From JADLGL01 sp050184415 (GTDB lineage: Bacteria; Pseudomonadota; Alphaproteobacteria; Rhizobiales; Kaistiaceae), in assembly GCA_050184415.1 (NCBI GenBank), contig JBFXAJ010000002.1:152495-216494 (forward strand): 64,000 bases of DNA, in the 5' to 3' direction. A program made the position numbers and the translations under genes. Position 1 is the stretch's first letter. Each line of letters starts with the position of its first letter. This document shows, piece after piece, positions 31,864 to 42,900 of this stretch. A model generated the notes under the pieces. The model worked only from the letters and a program-made list of their open reading frames with translations, was not told the origin of the DNA and searched no databases.

Positions 31864-33260
31864 CACGAATCGCCTTGGTCGAAGCTGTTTCGGGCGTCCC
31901 GGTGATCCCGATCGATGCCGCCGATCCCGACGCCCTGCCCGCGGCGTTTTCCGAGCTCACGCCAGCGGCGCGGCGCTATGCCGAGGCTGCCGGCTTCAAG
32001 GCCGGTGCCGGCACCACCCTCCTTGTTCCCGGCGGGTCGGGCGGCGTCGACCGTATCCTCTTCGGTCTCGGCAAGGCGGGATCGACCGAGCGCGTGCCGC
32101 TGCTCGCCGGTCGCCTCGGAACGGCTCTGCCGCCGGGTGCCTATCGGCTCGGCGATGGCTTCGACGACCGGAGCCTCGCCGCGCTTGCGATCGCCAATGG
32201 CGGCTACCGGTTCCGGCGCTACCGCGCCGCCGGCGATGAAGACGGCGTCGTGCGGCTCGTCGTTCCGGAGGGCGCCGATGCCGCGGAGCTCACCCGGATC
32301 GTCGCCGCAACGACCCTCGCGCGCGACCTCATCAATACGCCCGCCAACGACATGGGGCCGGCGGATCTCGCCAACGCCGTGATCGCGGCCGCGAAACCGC
32401 ACGGCGCCACGGTCGAGGTGACGATCGGCGATGACCTCGCGACCGGCTTTCCGTTGATTCACGGCGTCGGCGCCGCGGCGACCGATGCCCGGGCACCGCG
32501 GCTGATCGACCTCCGCTGGGGAGACCCTGCTGCCCCCAGGATCACGCTGGTCGGCAAGGGTGTCGTGTTCGACACCGGCGGCCTCGACCTGAAGCCGTCC
32601 TCGAACATGCTGCTCATGAAGAAGGACATGGGTGGCGCCGCCAACGCGCTCGCCCTCGCCACCCTGATCATGGGCGCGAATCTCAAGGTGCGGCTCCGTC
32701 TCCTGATCCCGGCCGTCGAGAACGCAGTCTCCGGAGCCTCCTTCCGGCCGGGCGACATCTTGAGGAGCCGCAGGGGGCTGTCGGTCGAGATCGGCAACAC
32801 CGATGCGGAAGGCCGGCTGATCCTCGCCGACGCTCTCGACCTCGCGTCCGAGGAGGAGCCGGAGCTGCTCCTCGATTTCGCGACGCTGACGGGCGCAGCG
32901 CGGGTTGCCCTCGGCCCGGAGCTTCCCGCCGTCTTCACCGGCGGAGACGCCCTCGCCGCCGAACTCGCCGGCCACGCGGCGGACGTGGCCGATCCGCTGT
33001 GGCGCCTGCCGCTGTGGCGCCCCTATCTCTCGATGCTCGACAGCAAGGTCGCCGACATCAACAACGCGGGAAGCGGCGGCTTCGCCGGAGCGATCACCGC
33101 CGCCCTGTTCCTGTCGCGCTTCGTGACGAACCCGGAGCGCTGGGTCCACACCGACCTGTTCGCCTGGGTGCCCTCGGCCAAGCCGGGGCAGCCCGAGGGC
33201 GGCGAGGCGCAGACGATCCGCGCCTTCTACGCTCTCCTCAAGGCGCGCTACGCCCGCTGA
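31860..33260 (+). CDS. M17 leucyl aminopeptidase family protein
   Basis: This 466-residue enzyme belongs to the M17 family, which removes N-terminal residues with two metal ions. The catalytic core is at VGKGVVFDTGGLDLKPSS (about 230), MKKDMGGAANAL (about 253) and NTDAEGRLILADAL (about 311); the metal-binding Lys and Asp residues and the catalytic Arg of DAEGR are intact. It belongs to the group with a short N-terminal domain (TPAARRYAEAAGFKA). The start overlaps the preceding remnant frame by 4 bp. Confidence 0.92.
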   Translation: MTRIALVEAVSGVPVIPIDAADPDALPAAFSELTPAARRYAEAAGFKAGAGTTLLVPGGSGGVDRILFGLGKAGSTERVPLLAGRLGTALPPGAYRLGDGFDDRSLAALAIANGGYRFRRYRAAGDEDGVVRLVVPEGADAAELTRIVAATTLARDLINTPANDMGPADLANAVIAAAKPHGATVEVTIGDDLATGFPLIHGVGAAATDARAPRLIDLRWGDPAAPRITLVGKGVVFDTGGLDLKPSSNMLLMKKDMGGAANALALATLIMGANLKVRLRLLIPAVENAVSGASFRPGDILRSRRGLSVEIGNTDAEGRLILADALDLASEEEPELLLDFATLTGAARVALGPELPAVFTGGDALAAELAGHAADVADPLWRLPLWRPYLSMLDSKVADINNAGSGGFAGAITAALFLSRFVTNPERWVHTDLFAWVPSAKPGQPEGGEAQTIRAFYALLKARYAR

Positions 33261-33267
33261 TCAAAGA

Positions 33268-33780
33268 TCAGTAGTAGACCCGTTGCGGATAGACCGTCGT
33301 CGCCGGGTAGCCGGGCACCGATGGCTGGTAGGTGCACTGGAGGCCCGGATTCGTCGGCGTCGGCGTCGGGATGGCGACCCGCGGATCGACGCCCGGCCCG
33401 ACATAGGGTTGGTATCCCGGCTGCAGGTAGCAGGTCATCTTGTCGGCCGACCAGGACATCCGCCCGGTGCAGGTCGTGTATTGCAACTGGATGTTCGCCT
33501 GCGCCTGGTACTGGTTCCAGGTGATCTGGCCACTGCAGCTGATGTTCCCGGTCACGCCATAATTGCCGCGGCCGAAGCCCTGGAGGCAGAACGACACGAA
33601 ATAATTGCCGTAGAGCGGCTGCTGGATCATGTAGCAGCCCTCGAAGCCGTAGCCGGGGCTTGGCGTGGGGGTCGGTACCGCGATGTTGGGTTGTGGCTGG
33701 GCGGCGGCACTTCCGACCGCGGTCAGCACCAATCCGGCGCCTATCGCGAGGGCGCGGAGAATCCTTGGAACGGTAGGCAT
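33268..33780 (-). CDS. Secreted cysteine-containing hypothetical protein
   Basis: This 170-residue protein has a signal peptide ending AVGSAAAQ. The mature part contains two near-identical proline-threonine segments (AVPTPTPSPG and AIPTPTPTNPG) that flank a central domain with six cysteines (CYMIQQ, SFCLQG, ISCSGQ, TTCTGR, MTCYLQ, LQCTYQ), probably three disulfides. No family recognised. The start is the ATG at 33780. Its stop lies 8 bp from the convergent aminopeptidase stop. Confidence 0.72.
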   Translation of the reverse strand: MPTVPRILRALAIGAGLVLTAVGSAAAQPQPNIAVPTPTPSPGYGFEGCYMIQQPLYGNYFVSFCLQGFGRGNYGVTGNISCSGQITWNQYQAQANIQLQYTTCTGRMSWSADKMTCYLQPGYQPYVGPGVDPRVAIPTPTPTNPGLQCTYQPSVPGYPATTVYPQRVYY

Positions 33781-33877
33781 ATGACATCTCCCGGAACCAG
33801 CCCGCTCTGAGCGGTAAGGATTGCCGGATGAACGCCCGCTGAACGCAAAAGGTTCGGGCTCTTGATTGGTCCTCAGA

Positions 33878-33897
33878 TGAGACCACATTCAGTCTCA
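33878..33897. promoter_or_regulatory. Candidate operator/promoter of the toxin-antitoxin pair
   Basis: TGAGAC-N8-GTCTCA is a perfect 6-bp inverted repeat 21 bp before the antitoxin start. TTGATT at 33862 and CACATT at 33884, 16 nt apart, make a plausible promoter that the repeat would cover. This is the expected arrangement for autorepression by an Xre-type antitoxin. Confidence 0.5.
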
Positions 33898-33917
33898 AGT
33901 GAAACGAAGGTTCGAGC

Positions 33918-34343
33918 ATGGTCGCAGCACCTCGAATTGCCGACGCATTGGGCCTTCGGGCGGAGGCGATCCCGTCGCCTTTCGACCTGATCAAGCGGAT
34001 CGAAGCCGGACTGCCGGTGGCCGCACTCAACCGGATCAGCGCCCTCGTGGCGCCGCACGACGCCCAGTTCAAATACCGCATCGTCCCCAAGGCGACCTAT
34101 GGGCGCCGGAAGGCGGCCCTCAAGCTGTCGTTTGAGGAAGGGACCCGCCTTGCCCGCCTTGCCCGGGTTTGGGAGCTCGCCCTCGACGTCTGGCAGACGG
34201 AGAAGGATGCGCGCGATTTCCTGTTCCGCCCGCACCCGATGCTGGAAGACCGGGCGCCGATCGACCTTGTGATCGGAAGCGAAATCGGCGGCGAGCTGGT
34301 GCTCGACGTCCTCGGCGGCTTGAAGTACGGCACCGCCGCTTGA
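33918..34343 (+). CDS. Xre/MbcA/ParS-type antitoxin
   Basis: This 141-residue protein has an N-terminal Xre-like helix-turn-helix region and a C-terminal MbcA/ParS toxin-binding domain (DUF2384) with TRLARLARVWELALDVW, DARDFLFRPHPMLEDRAPIDLV and a glycine near the end. It neutralises the RES toxin encoded next and probably represses its own promoter. Its stop overlaps the toxin TTG start by 4 bp (TTGA). Confidence 0.92.
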   Translation: MVAAPRIADALGLRAEAIPSPFDLIKRIEAGLPVAALNRISALVAPHDAQFKYRIVPKATYGRRKAALKLSFEEGTRLARLARVWELALDVWQTEKDARDFLFRPHPMLEDRAPIDLVIGSEIGGELVLDVLGGLKYGTAA

Positions 34344-34822
34344 CGGCGCAGATCCTCGACCGAACGCTGACGGCGTTCCGGATCGGGGACCCTTCCGGCG
34401 CCCATCCGATCTTCGATGCGACGGGATCGATGATCGCGCCGGGGCGCTGGAACACGGCCGGCAGTCCGCTCATCTACGCGAGCGAACATTACTCGACCGC
34501 GCTCCTCGAGAAGCTCGTCCATGGCAGCGGGCGCCTGCCGCCCAACCAGCACTTCGTCGCGATCACGATCCCACGAGGCGTGACGTACGAGGTGTTCGCG
34601 CCGCCGTCTCTACCCGGCTGGGACGCGCGCCCGCCGACGGTCAGTTGCGACTACGGCGCGACATGGTGCCTGGAACGGCGGAGCGTGATTCTGCTTGTCC
34701 CGAGCGTCGTTGCACGCCTCGATCGCAATGTGCTGATCAACCCGGCCCATCCCGAGTTTACCGCGATCACCACGAGCCTTCATGAACCGGTCTACTGGGA
34801 CCGCCGACTCTTCGGTGCGTAG
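34340..34822 (+). CDS. RES-domain toxin
   Basis: This 160-residue RES domain protein is the toxin of a type II pair; family members degrade NAD+. The conserved Arg, Glu and Ser of the family are seen as FRIGD near 12, GRWNTAGSPLIYASEHYSTALLEKLVH at about 34-60, and the NPAHPEF segment near 135. The start is a TTG overlapping the antitoxin stop, which favours more antitoxin than toxin. It ends 5 bp from the convergent DUF934 gene. Confidence 0.92.
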   Translation: MTAQILDRTLTAFRIGDPSGAHPIFDATGSMIAPGRWNTAGSPLIYASEHYSTALLEKLVHGSGRLPPNQHFVAITIPRGVTYEVFAPPSLPGWDARPPTVSCDYGATWCLERRSVILLVPSVVARLDRNVLINPAHPEFTAITTSLHEPVYWDRRLFGA

Positions 34823-34827
34823 CTCGG

Positions 34828-35355
34828 CTAGCGCGGTCCGGGCTCGTCCGGGGCGCGGCGGCGCAGCCAGGGGCGCGTTCCGGCGGGCACTTCGAGGTCG
34901 TCCTCGATCGGCTGGTAATATGCCGGCACCTCGGGCCAGACGCCGCGGTCGAGCCCCTTCCTCACATTCTCGCTCACGACGTCGAACGCGTCGATGCCGA
35001 CACGGCGCATCAGCGGCATCATGTCGATCGTGAAATCGCCGATGGCGCGGATCTCGCCGGTGAAGCCGTCGCGGTCGCGAAGGAGCCGGGCGATGGAGAA
35101 GCCGCGGCCGTCCATCATCTTCGGGAACGACACCGCGACTACCGGGAAGCGCGGCAGGTCGGGGACGACGTCGTCCCACACCGCATCGGGCGGGAAGACG
35201 ATGCCGACGGGCGCGTTGCGGCCGGACAGGGTCTCACGCTCGCTGCGCCAGCGGGCGAGCGTGACCAGTGCCGGGCTGTCGCTCGGCACCTCCGCGTCGT
35301 CGGCCACCACCGTCCAGTCGTCGGCGGTGAAAGCGCCGTCCTTCCATAAATTCAT
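34828..35355 (-). CDS. DUF934 family protein of the sulfate assimilation operon
   Basis: This 175-residue DUF934 protein has IVFPPDAVWDD, VAVSFPKMMDGRGFSIARLLRDRDGF (about 78-103) and MRRVGIDAFDV. The family is almost always found with assimilatory sulfite reductase and cysH, as here, and is thought to be an oxidoreductase-accessory protein; its activity is unproven. It is the last gene of the cys operon, 113 bp after cysH. Confidence 0.88.
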   Translation of the reverse strand: MNLWKDGAFTADDWTVVADDAEVPSDSPALVTLARWRSERETLSGRNAPVGIVFPPDAVWDDVVPDLPRFPVVAVSFPKMMDGRGFSIARLLRDRDGFTGEIRAIGDFTIDMMPLMRRVGIDAFDVVSENVRKGLDRGVWPEVPAYYQPIEDDLEVPAGTRPWLRRRAPDEPGPR

Positions 35356-35414
35356 CAGTCGATCGTCCTCGTGCCGATCGCAGCCGGCCGCTCATGTTTG
35401 CGAATGCTTCTTAC

Positions 35415-35445
35415 CCGGGATGGCGGGGAAAGTCCCCACCACCCG
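35415..35445 (-). repeat. Intercistronic hairpin between cysH and DUF934
   Basis: GGGGA-AAG-TCCCC (35425-35437) lies inside a longer imperfect stem with TGG/CCA and CCGG/CCGG arms. It could be an mRNA processing or stability element, or a partial terminator in the operon. Confidence 0.5.
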
Positions 35446-35468
35446 GTCGGAGCCTTGGGCGCGCTATG

Positions 35469-36204
35469 TCAGATGCCGCTGCCGTCGCTCTCGAGGTCGA
35501 TGTGGATGCCACACTCCACCTTGCCCGTGCCGCGCCAGCGCCCGGCGCGCTGGTCCTCGCCGGGCAGCACCCGGTCCGTGCACGGGACGCAGCCGATCGA
35601 AGGATAGCCCTTGGCGACCAGTGGATGGGCGGGGAGCTCATGGTCCTCGGCATAGGCGAGGAGATCGGAGGACGACCATTCGGCGAGCGGATTGATCTTG
35701 ATCCGCGTCCCGTCGGCCTCGAAGAGCGGCAGCGACGAGCGGCCCGCGGTCTGGAAGCGCTTGCGGCCGGTGAACCACGCGTCAAAACCCTTCACCGCCT
35801 TGGCGAGCGGCTCGGTCTTCCGGATTCGGCAGCACAGATCGGGATTGGTCATCCACAGCGCCCGGACCGGATCGAGCGCGGCGAGCCGCTCCGCGTCGGG
35901 GGTGATCGTCCGCACGTCGCGAAGCCCGAGGCGGTTCGTGACCGTCGTGCGGTACTCGAGCGTCTCCGGGAAGAGGCGGCCGGTGTCGAGGAAGAGCACC
36001 GGCACCGTCGGATCGATCTCCGACAGGAGATGCAGCAGTACGACCGACTCGGCGCCAAAGCTCGATACCATCGCTACGCGGCCGGGAAACAGCTCCTCGA
36101 CCGACAGCGCAATCACGTCGTGGGCCGACAGGCCAGCGTAGCGCTGGTTATAGCGCGCCGCGAGCTCGACCGCCGACGCGTCGGGCTCGACCGTGGCGAC
36201 GGCG

Positions 36205-36218
<14 letters not shown>
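35469..36218 (-). CDS. cysH: Adenylyl-sulfate (APS) reductase
   Basis: This 249-residue reductase turns activated sulfate into sulfite. It has the PAPS-reductase fold with SSFGAESVVLLH and the LFLDTGRLFPET loop. The paired CC of CCRIRK near residue 130 and GCVPCTD near 218 are the [4Fe-4S] ligands of the APS-specific class, and ECGIH at the end carries the catalytic cysteine. It therefore probably uses APS rather than PAPS. The ATG at 36218 has AAGGAGG upstream, and the gene overlaps the sulfite reductase end by 14 bp. Confidence 0.94.
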
Positions 36219-37863
<1,645 letters not shown>

Positions 37864-37895
37864 CGTCCAACCCCCGGCCTTCGCCGTTGTTCTGT

Positions 37896-38228
37896 CTAGG
37901 CCGCCGCGCCGGCCAGCTTCTTCCGCTCTTCGTCGCCATAGACCACCGTCGGCCCCTTCGCGCGGATGAGCTCGCGAAGGCGCACGGGCACCGGCTTGCC
38001 GTCCTCAACCGTCACGTCGACCGGATAGGGATCGATCAGGAATTTCCCGACCACGCCTTCCTGGCCAAGGGCGACGGCCGCATCGAGCGTCGGTCCATCC
38101 TCGAGGATCGCGGCGTCGTTGACGTCGGTAACCCAAGTGCGGTCGGGGCCGACGAAGATCACGAGCCCGTCGATCAGACGGTTCGCCGTCAGCACCTTCT
38201 TCGGACCCGCTACGGCTGCCTTAAACAT
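37896..38228 (-). CDS. DUF2849 family protein
   Basis: This 110-residue DUF2849 protein (GPKKVLTANRLIDGLVIFV, DPYPVDVTVEDGKPVPVRLRELIRAKGP) is a fixed companion of cysG and sulfite reductase in alphaproteobacteria. Its role is unknown. AGGAAGAG precedes the ATG; it starts 10 bp after cysG and lies 32 bp before the reductase. Confidence 0.9.
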   Translation of the reverse strand: MFKAAVAGPKKVLTANRLIDGLVIFVGPDRTWVTDVNDAAILEDGPTLDAAVALGQEGVVGKFLIDPYPVDVTVEDGKPVPVRLRELIRAKGPTVVYGDEERKKLAGAAA

Positions 38229-38237
38229 GTCTCTTCC

Positions 38238-39653
38238 TTAAGCCGCGAGTTCGGCGAGCGGGCGCTGCTCGATGGCGAGCGCGCCCTCTGCGACGACATC
38301 GCCGATGATGATGAGGGCCGGTCCCTTGAGATCGCCGCGGCCGGTGATGCGCCCGAGTTCGTCGAGGCGACCACCGAAGGCACGCTGGGTCGGCCGCGAG
38401 GCGTTCTCGATGACCGCGACCGGCGTCGATGGCGCGAGGCCGGCAAGCGTGAGCTGCACGGCGACCTTCGCGGCGACGCTGACGCCCATATAGACCGCAA
38501 CGGTCGCCCCGCTGAGCGCGAGGCCGCCCCATTCGGGCAGCGTCTCGCCGTCGACGTCATGCCCGGTCGCAAACACCAGCGAGGAGGCGACGCCACGCAG
38601 CGTCAGCGGGATCTCGGCCTCCGCCGCCGCCGCGAACGCGGCGGTGATGCCCGGCACGATGTCGAACGAGATTCCTTCGGCGCGCAACGCGGCGATCTCC
38701 TCGCCGGCGCGGCCGAAGATCAGCGGATCGCCTGACTTGAGCCGGACGACGCGCCGTCCCGCCTTGGCCTCGCGGACGAGGATGGCGTTGATCTCGGCCT
38801 GCGAGATCGAGTGGTCGCCCTTCCGCTTGCCGACGAAAATCCGCTCGGCATCGCGGCGGCCCTGGGCCACGACCGCTTCGGGCACGAGCTTGTCGTAGAC
38901 GATGACGTCGGCCTCCTGGAGCGCACGCTGGGCGCGCAGCGTCAGCAGGTCTTCGGCCCCGGGACCGGCGCCGACAAGGGATACGTGCCCGACATCGCGG
39001 TCGCCCGCCACAAGCTCGCGCCGCGCCTCGTCCTCGGCATCGCCGATGCGGCCGGCAAACACCTTCTCGGCAATCGGCCCGCGGAAGAACCGTGCCCAGA
39101 ACCGGCGCCGGCCATCCACCGTGCCGATCGTCGAGGCGACCGTACTGCGAAGCTTCTCGGCGAGCCCGGCAAGATCGCCGAACGCCGGCGACAGCAGCGC
39201 CTCGATGCGCGCCCGAACGTGCCGCGACAGCACCGGTGCGACGCCTGCGGTGCCAACGGCGACCGCGAGCGGCGCGCGGTTCACGATGGCCGGCGTATGG
39301 AAATCGCACAGCTCGGGCCGGTCGACGACATTCGCGGGGACACCGGCCGCCTTCGCGAGCTGGTGATAGTCGCGATCCGCGGCCTCGTCGCCGGTGCCGA
39401 TGAAGACGAGCGCGGCACCGCCAAAATCCTCCGTCCGCGGTTCGCGCTCGATCAGCCGGCCGCCAGTCGCCCGCAAGTCGGCGAGGAGCTCGATCGACGG
39501 GGTCGCAGCGAACAGCTCGATCCGGGCATGCGTCTCCCCGACGAGCCGGACCTTCGCCGCGGCTTCATCACCGCCGCCAACGATCACGACCCGCTTGCCT
39601 TCCACCTGGTGGAAGGCGGGGAAGACGCTGAGTTTCCTGCCCCCTTCTGCCAT
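38238..39653 (-). CDS. cysG: Siroheme synthase
   Basis: This 471-residue trifunctional enzyme makes siroheme for the sulfite reductase. The N-terminal part (about 1-210) is precorrin-2 dehydrogenase/ferrochelatase with KRVVIVGGGDEAAAKVR. The C-terminal part (about 220-460) is uroporphyrinogen-III methyltransferase with VSLVGAGPGAEDLLTLRAQRAL, RLKSGDPLIFGRAGEE and GVASSLVFATGH. The ATG at 39653 has GGAGAATGGA upstream. It is the first gene of the operon. Confidence 0.95.
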   Translation of the reverse strand: MAEGGRKLSVFPAFHQVEGKRVVIVGGGDEAAAKVRLVGETHARIELFAATPSIELLADLRATGGRLIEREPRTEDFGGAALVFIGTGDEAADRDYHQLAKAAGVPANVVDRPELCDFHTPAIVNRAPLAVAVGTAGVAPVLSRHVRARIEALLSPAFGDLAGLAEKLRSTVASTIGTVDGRRRFWARFFRGPIAEKVFAGRIGDAEDEARRELVAGDRDVGHVSLVGAGPGAEDLLTLRAQRALQEADVIVYDKLVPEAVVAQGRRDAERIFVGKRKGDHSISQAEINAILVREAKAGRRVVRLKSGDPLIFGRAGEEIAALRAEGISFDIVPGITAAFAAAAEAEIPLTLRGVASSLVFATGHDVDGETLPEWGGLALSGATVAVYMGVSVAAKVAVQLTLAGLAPSTPVAVIENASRPTQRAFGGRLDELGRITGRGDLKGPALIIIGDVVAEGALAIEQRPLAELAA

Positions 39654-39984
39654 TCCATTCTCCACGACGTACGGCCGCACGATCGCCCGGATCGCGCGGC
39701 CCGCCCTTGGTGCCCGAAATCTAGAGACGACGGCCCCGGCCATCGAAGCCGCGGGTTCCAATCTCCCGAAGCCGCACGAAAAACAATTCTAAGGAAGGCG
39801 CCGCAAGGTGCGAGGCCGGTTCGTTGCAGCTGCGCAACACTCATGCTGCGGCGCAGTGCAGCCACAATTGTCACGCGCTTTCGTCACGATCCGATGACTT
39901 GATGGTTGCGGGCGATGAGGCGCGCTTTACCGGGGTTGCGGCCCCTCATAGAATCACGCGCGCCGGGAACGGGAGGACATTTCC
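39654..39984. other. Divergent regulatory region of the cys operon and macroglobulin gene
   Basis: A 331-bp region between cysG and the macroglobulin gene. TTTACC (39926-39931) and TAGAAT (39949-39954) with a 17-nt spacer form a plausible promoter for the rightward gene, whose start is preceded by GGGAGGA. No riboswitch or repressor site could be identified for the cys operon. Confidence 0.5.
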
Positions 39985-42900
39985 ATGCGTGCGACGCTTC
40001 GCGCCGTGCTGGGCGCCGTAGTCGGAATCTGCCTTGCGGCAACCGCCGCGATCCCGGCCTCGGCCCAGGAGGACATCCTCCGCCGCCTGATCGTCACCGA
40101 GAATGCCGATTACACCGGCTTCGACTACGAGACGCTCCGCGGCGTCGACCAGGGCGCCTGCGAAACCGCGTGCCTCAACGACAATCGCTGCCGGGCCTTC
40201 ACCTTCAATACCGCCGCCGGCTGGTGCTTCCTGAAGAATGATTTCGGCGCCCTGACGCTGGCGCAAGGCGCGATTGCCGGCCGCGTGGTGAACCAGGCGC
40301 CGCTCACCGACACCTTGCAGCGCCAGCGGATTGCCGAGCTCGACTTCGTCGCGACCGACTACATCGACATCGCGCAGGCCCTCGCGACGTCGCTCGACAA
40401 TCTCTTCGCGGCCGGGACCCGCTCGAACGGAGAACTCATCCGCGCGGCCAACGCGGCCCGGAATGCCGGCAATCCGACCCAGGCCGCCTCGCTGTTTGGC
40501 GCCGCGCTTGCGATCGCCGACGAGGATCCGAAAGTCTGGCTCGAATTCGCCCGCGCCAATCTCGCGCGGACCGGCAACAATTTCGACGAGCGCACCCAAC
40601 TCCGCGACCGCGCCCTCGGCGGCGCGATCAACGCCTATCTCCGTGCCGAGGACGATACGACGCGCGCCGCGGCGCTGGTCGCGATCGGCGATGCGATGAT
40701 CCTCCGCCAGCAGCAGCGCGTGGCGATCAAGGCGCTCCGCGCCAGCCTCGCGCTCCGCGACGACAGTTCGGTCGCCGACCATCTGGCGCGCCTCGTTGCC
40801 GAATTCGGATTCCGCATCATCAGCCATCGGGTCGACGCCGATACCAACGAGCCGCGGATCTGCCTGGTCTTCTCCGACCCGATCCCGGCGGCGATGCCCA
40901 ACATCGCCGACTATGTGACGGTGACGGGCGGGACCGGTCTCGCGATCGAGCCGGAATCGACGCAGATCTGCGTCGATGGCGTCCAGCATGGCGGCACTTA
41001 CCGCATCCAGGCCCGCGCGGGTCTTCCCGCCGCCGACGGCGAGGTTCTCGCCAACACCGTTGCGCTCGAAGTCTTCGTCCCCGATCGCGGCGCGTGGGTC
41101 GGCTTTGCCGGCACGGCCTATGTGCTGCCGGCCGGCCCGCAGCCGACCATTCCGATCCAGTCGATCAACACCCCGACCGCCGAGGTCGAGATCTACCGCA
41201 TCGGCGACCGCAGCCTCGTGTTCGCCCTCCGCGAAGGCATCTTCCTGTCAGCCCTCGAGCAATACCGGGCCGAGGAGATCGCCAACACCTATGGCGAGCG
41301 GATCTGGACCGGCACGCTCGAGATCGACACCGCGCTCAACGAGATGGTCACGACCGCGATCCCGGTCGAGGACGCGCTGGGCGACCAGGAGCCGGGCGTC
41401 TATGTCATCACCGCCCGCCTGCCTAACACCGAGCAGGATTATTGGGAGCCGGAGGCGACGCAGTGGTTCGTCATCTCCGACCTCGGCCTGACGGCCCTGA
41501 CCGCGACCGACGGCATCCACGCCATCATCCGCTCGCTGGGCACGGCCCTCCCGATCGAGGGCGTCACCGTCCGGCTCATGGCGCGCAACAACGAGGTGCT
41601 CGGCGAGGCCACTACCGACGCGAACGGCTATGTCCGCTTCGCGCCGGGTCTTGCCCGCGGCACTGGCGGGCTGTCACCGCAGCTTATCGTCGCCGACACC
41701 GGCGAGGGCGACTACGCCTTCCTCGACCTGACCCGGACCGCGTTCGACCTGACCGATCGCGGTGTCGAAGGCCGACCCGCGCCGCTCGCGGTCGACGCCT
41801 ATTTCACGACCGAGCGCGGCGTCTATCGTCCCGGCGAGACCGTCTATGCGACCGCTCTCGTCCGCGACAGCCGCGCGATGGCGATCGAAGGTCTCCCGCT
41901 CACGGTCGTCGTGGAACGCCCGGACGGCGTCGAGAATGCCCGCGCCGTCCTCAATGACGAGGGCCTCGGCGGCTACGTCTACGAACTCGCGCTCCGTCCC
42001 GACGCGATGCGCGGCTCGTGGCGCCTCCGGCTCTACACCGACCCGGAAGATGTCCCGATCGCCGAGCTGTCGTTCCTCGTCGAGGATTTCGAGCCCGAAC
42101 GGCTTGCCTTCGAGCTGACGACCGACGCGACCGCCTTCGATCTGTTCGGCCCGACCGAGATCGACCTCGCCGCGCGCTACCTCTATGGCGCGACGGCGCC
42201 GAACCTCACCGCGTCGGGCGACATCAGCATCCGGGCCACCAACACGGCCCCCGGCTTCAACGGCTACGTCTTCGGCCGCGACGACGATCCGTTCGAGCGG
42301 ATCCTCGAGCCGATCGCGGATGCGCCGGTCACCGACGAGCGGGGCAACACCGTCGTCACGGTGTATCTGCCGGAGGTGCCGGCCACGACCCGGCTCCTCG
42401 AGGCCGAGGCGATCATCCGCCTCACCGACACCAGCGGCCGCGCCGTCGAGCGTCGCCTCGCTCTGCCGGTCACACCGGATGGGCCGCGGATCGGCATCCG
42501 TCCGCTCAACGGCTACGACGTCGCCGAAGGCGCGACGGCGGAGTTCGACGTCATCGCCATCTCGCCCGAGTTCGAGCGCACCGCGATCGAAGGCGCGAGC
42601 TGGACCCTCAGCCGCGTCCAGCGGACCTACCAGTGGTACAGCACCAGCGGCATCTGGCGTTGGGAGTCGGTCACCACCACCCAGCGCATCGATGCCGGGA
42701 CCATCGACATCGGCACCGGTGCGCCCGCACGCATCGCCGTCCCCGTCGACTGGGGGCGGTACCGCCTCGAAGTGACGTCGACCGGCGACAATCCGACCTC
42801 GTCGAGCGTCGAGTTCTGGGCCGGGTGGTACGTCGCCGACGCCGGCACCGACACGCCGGACGTTCTCGAGGTGGCGCTCGACCAGCCGAGCTACCGGCTC

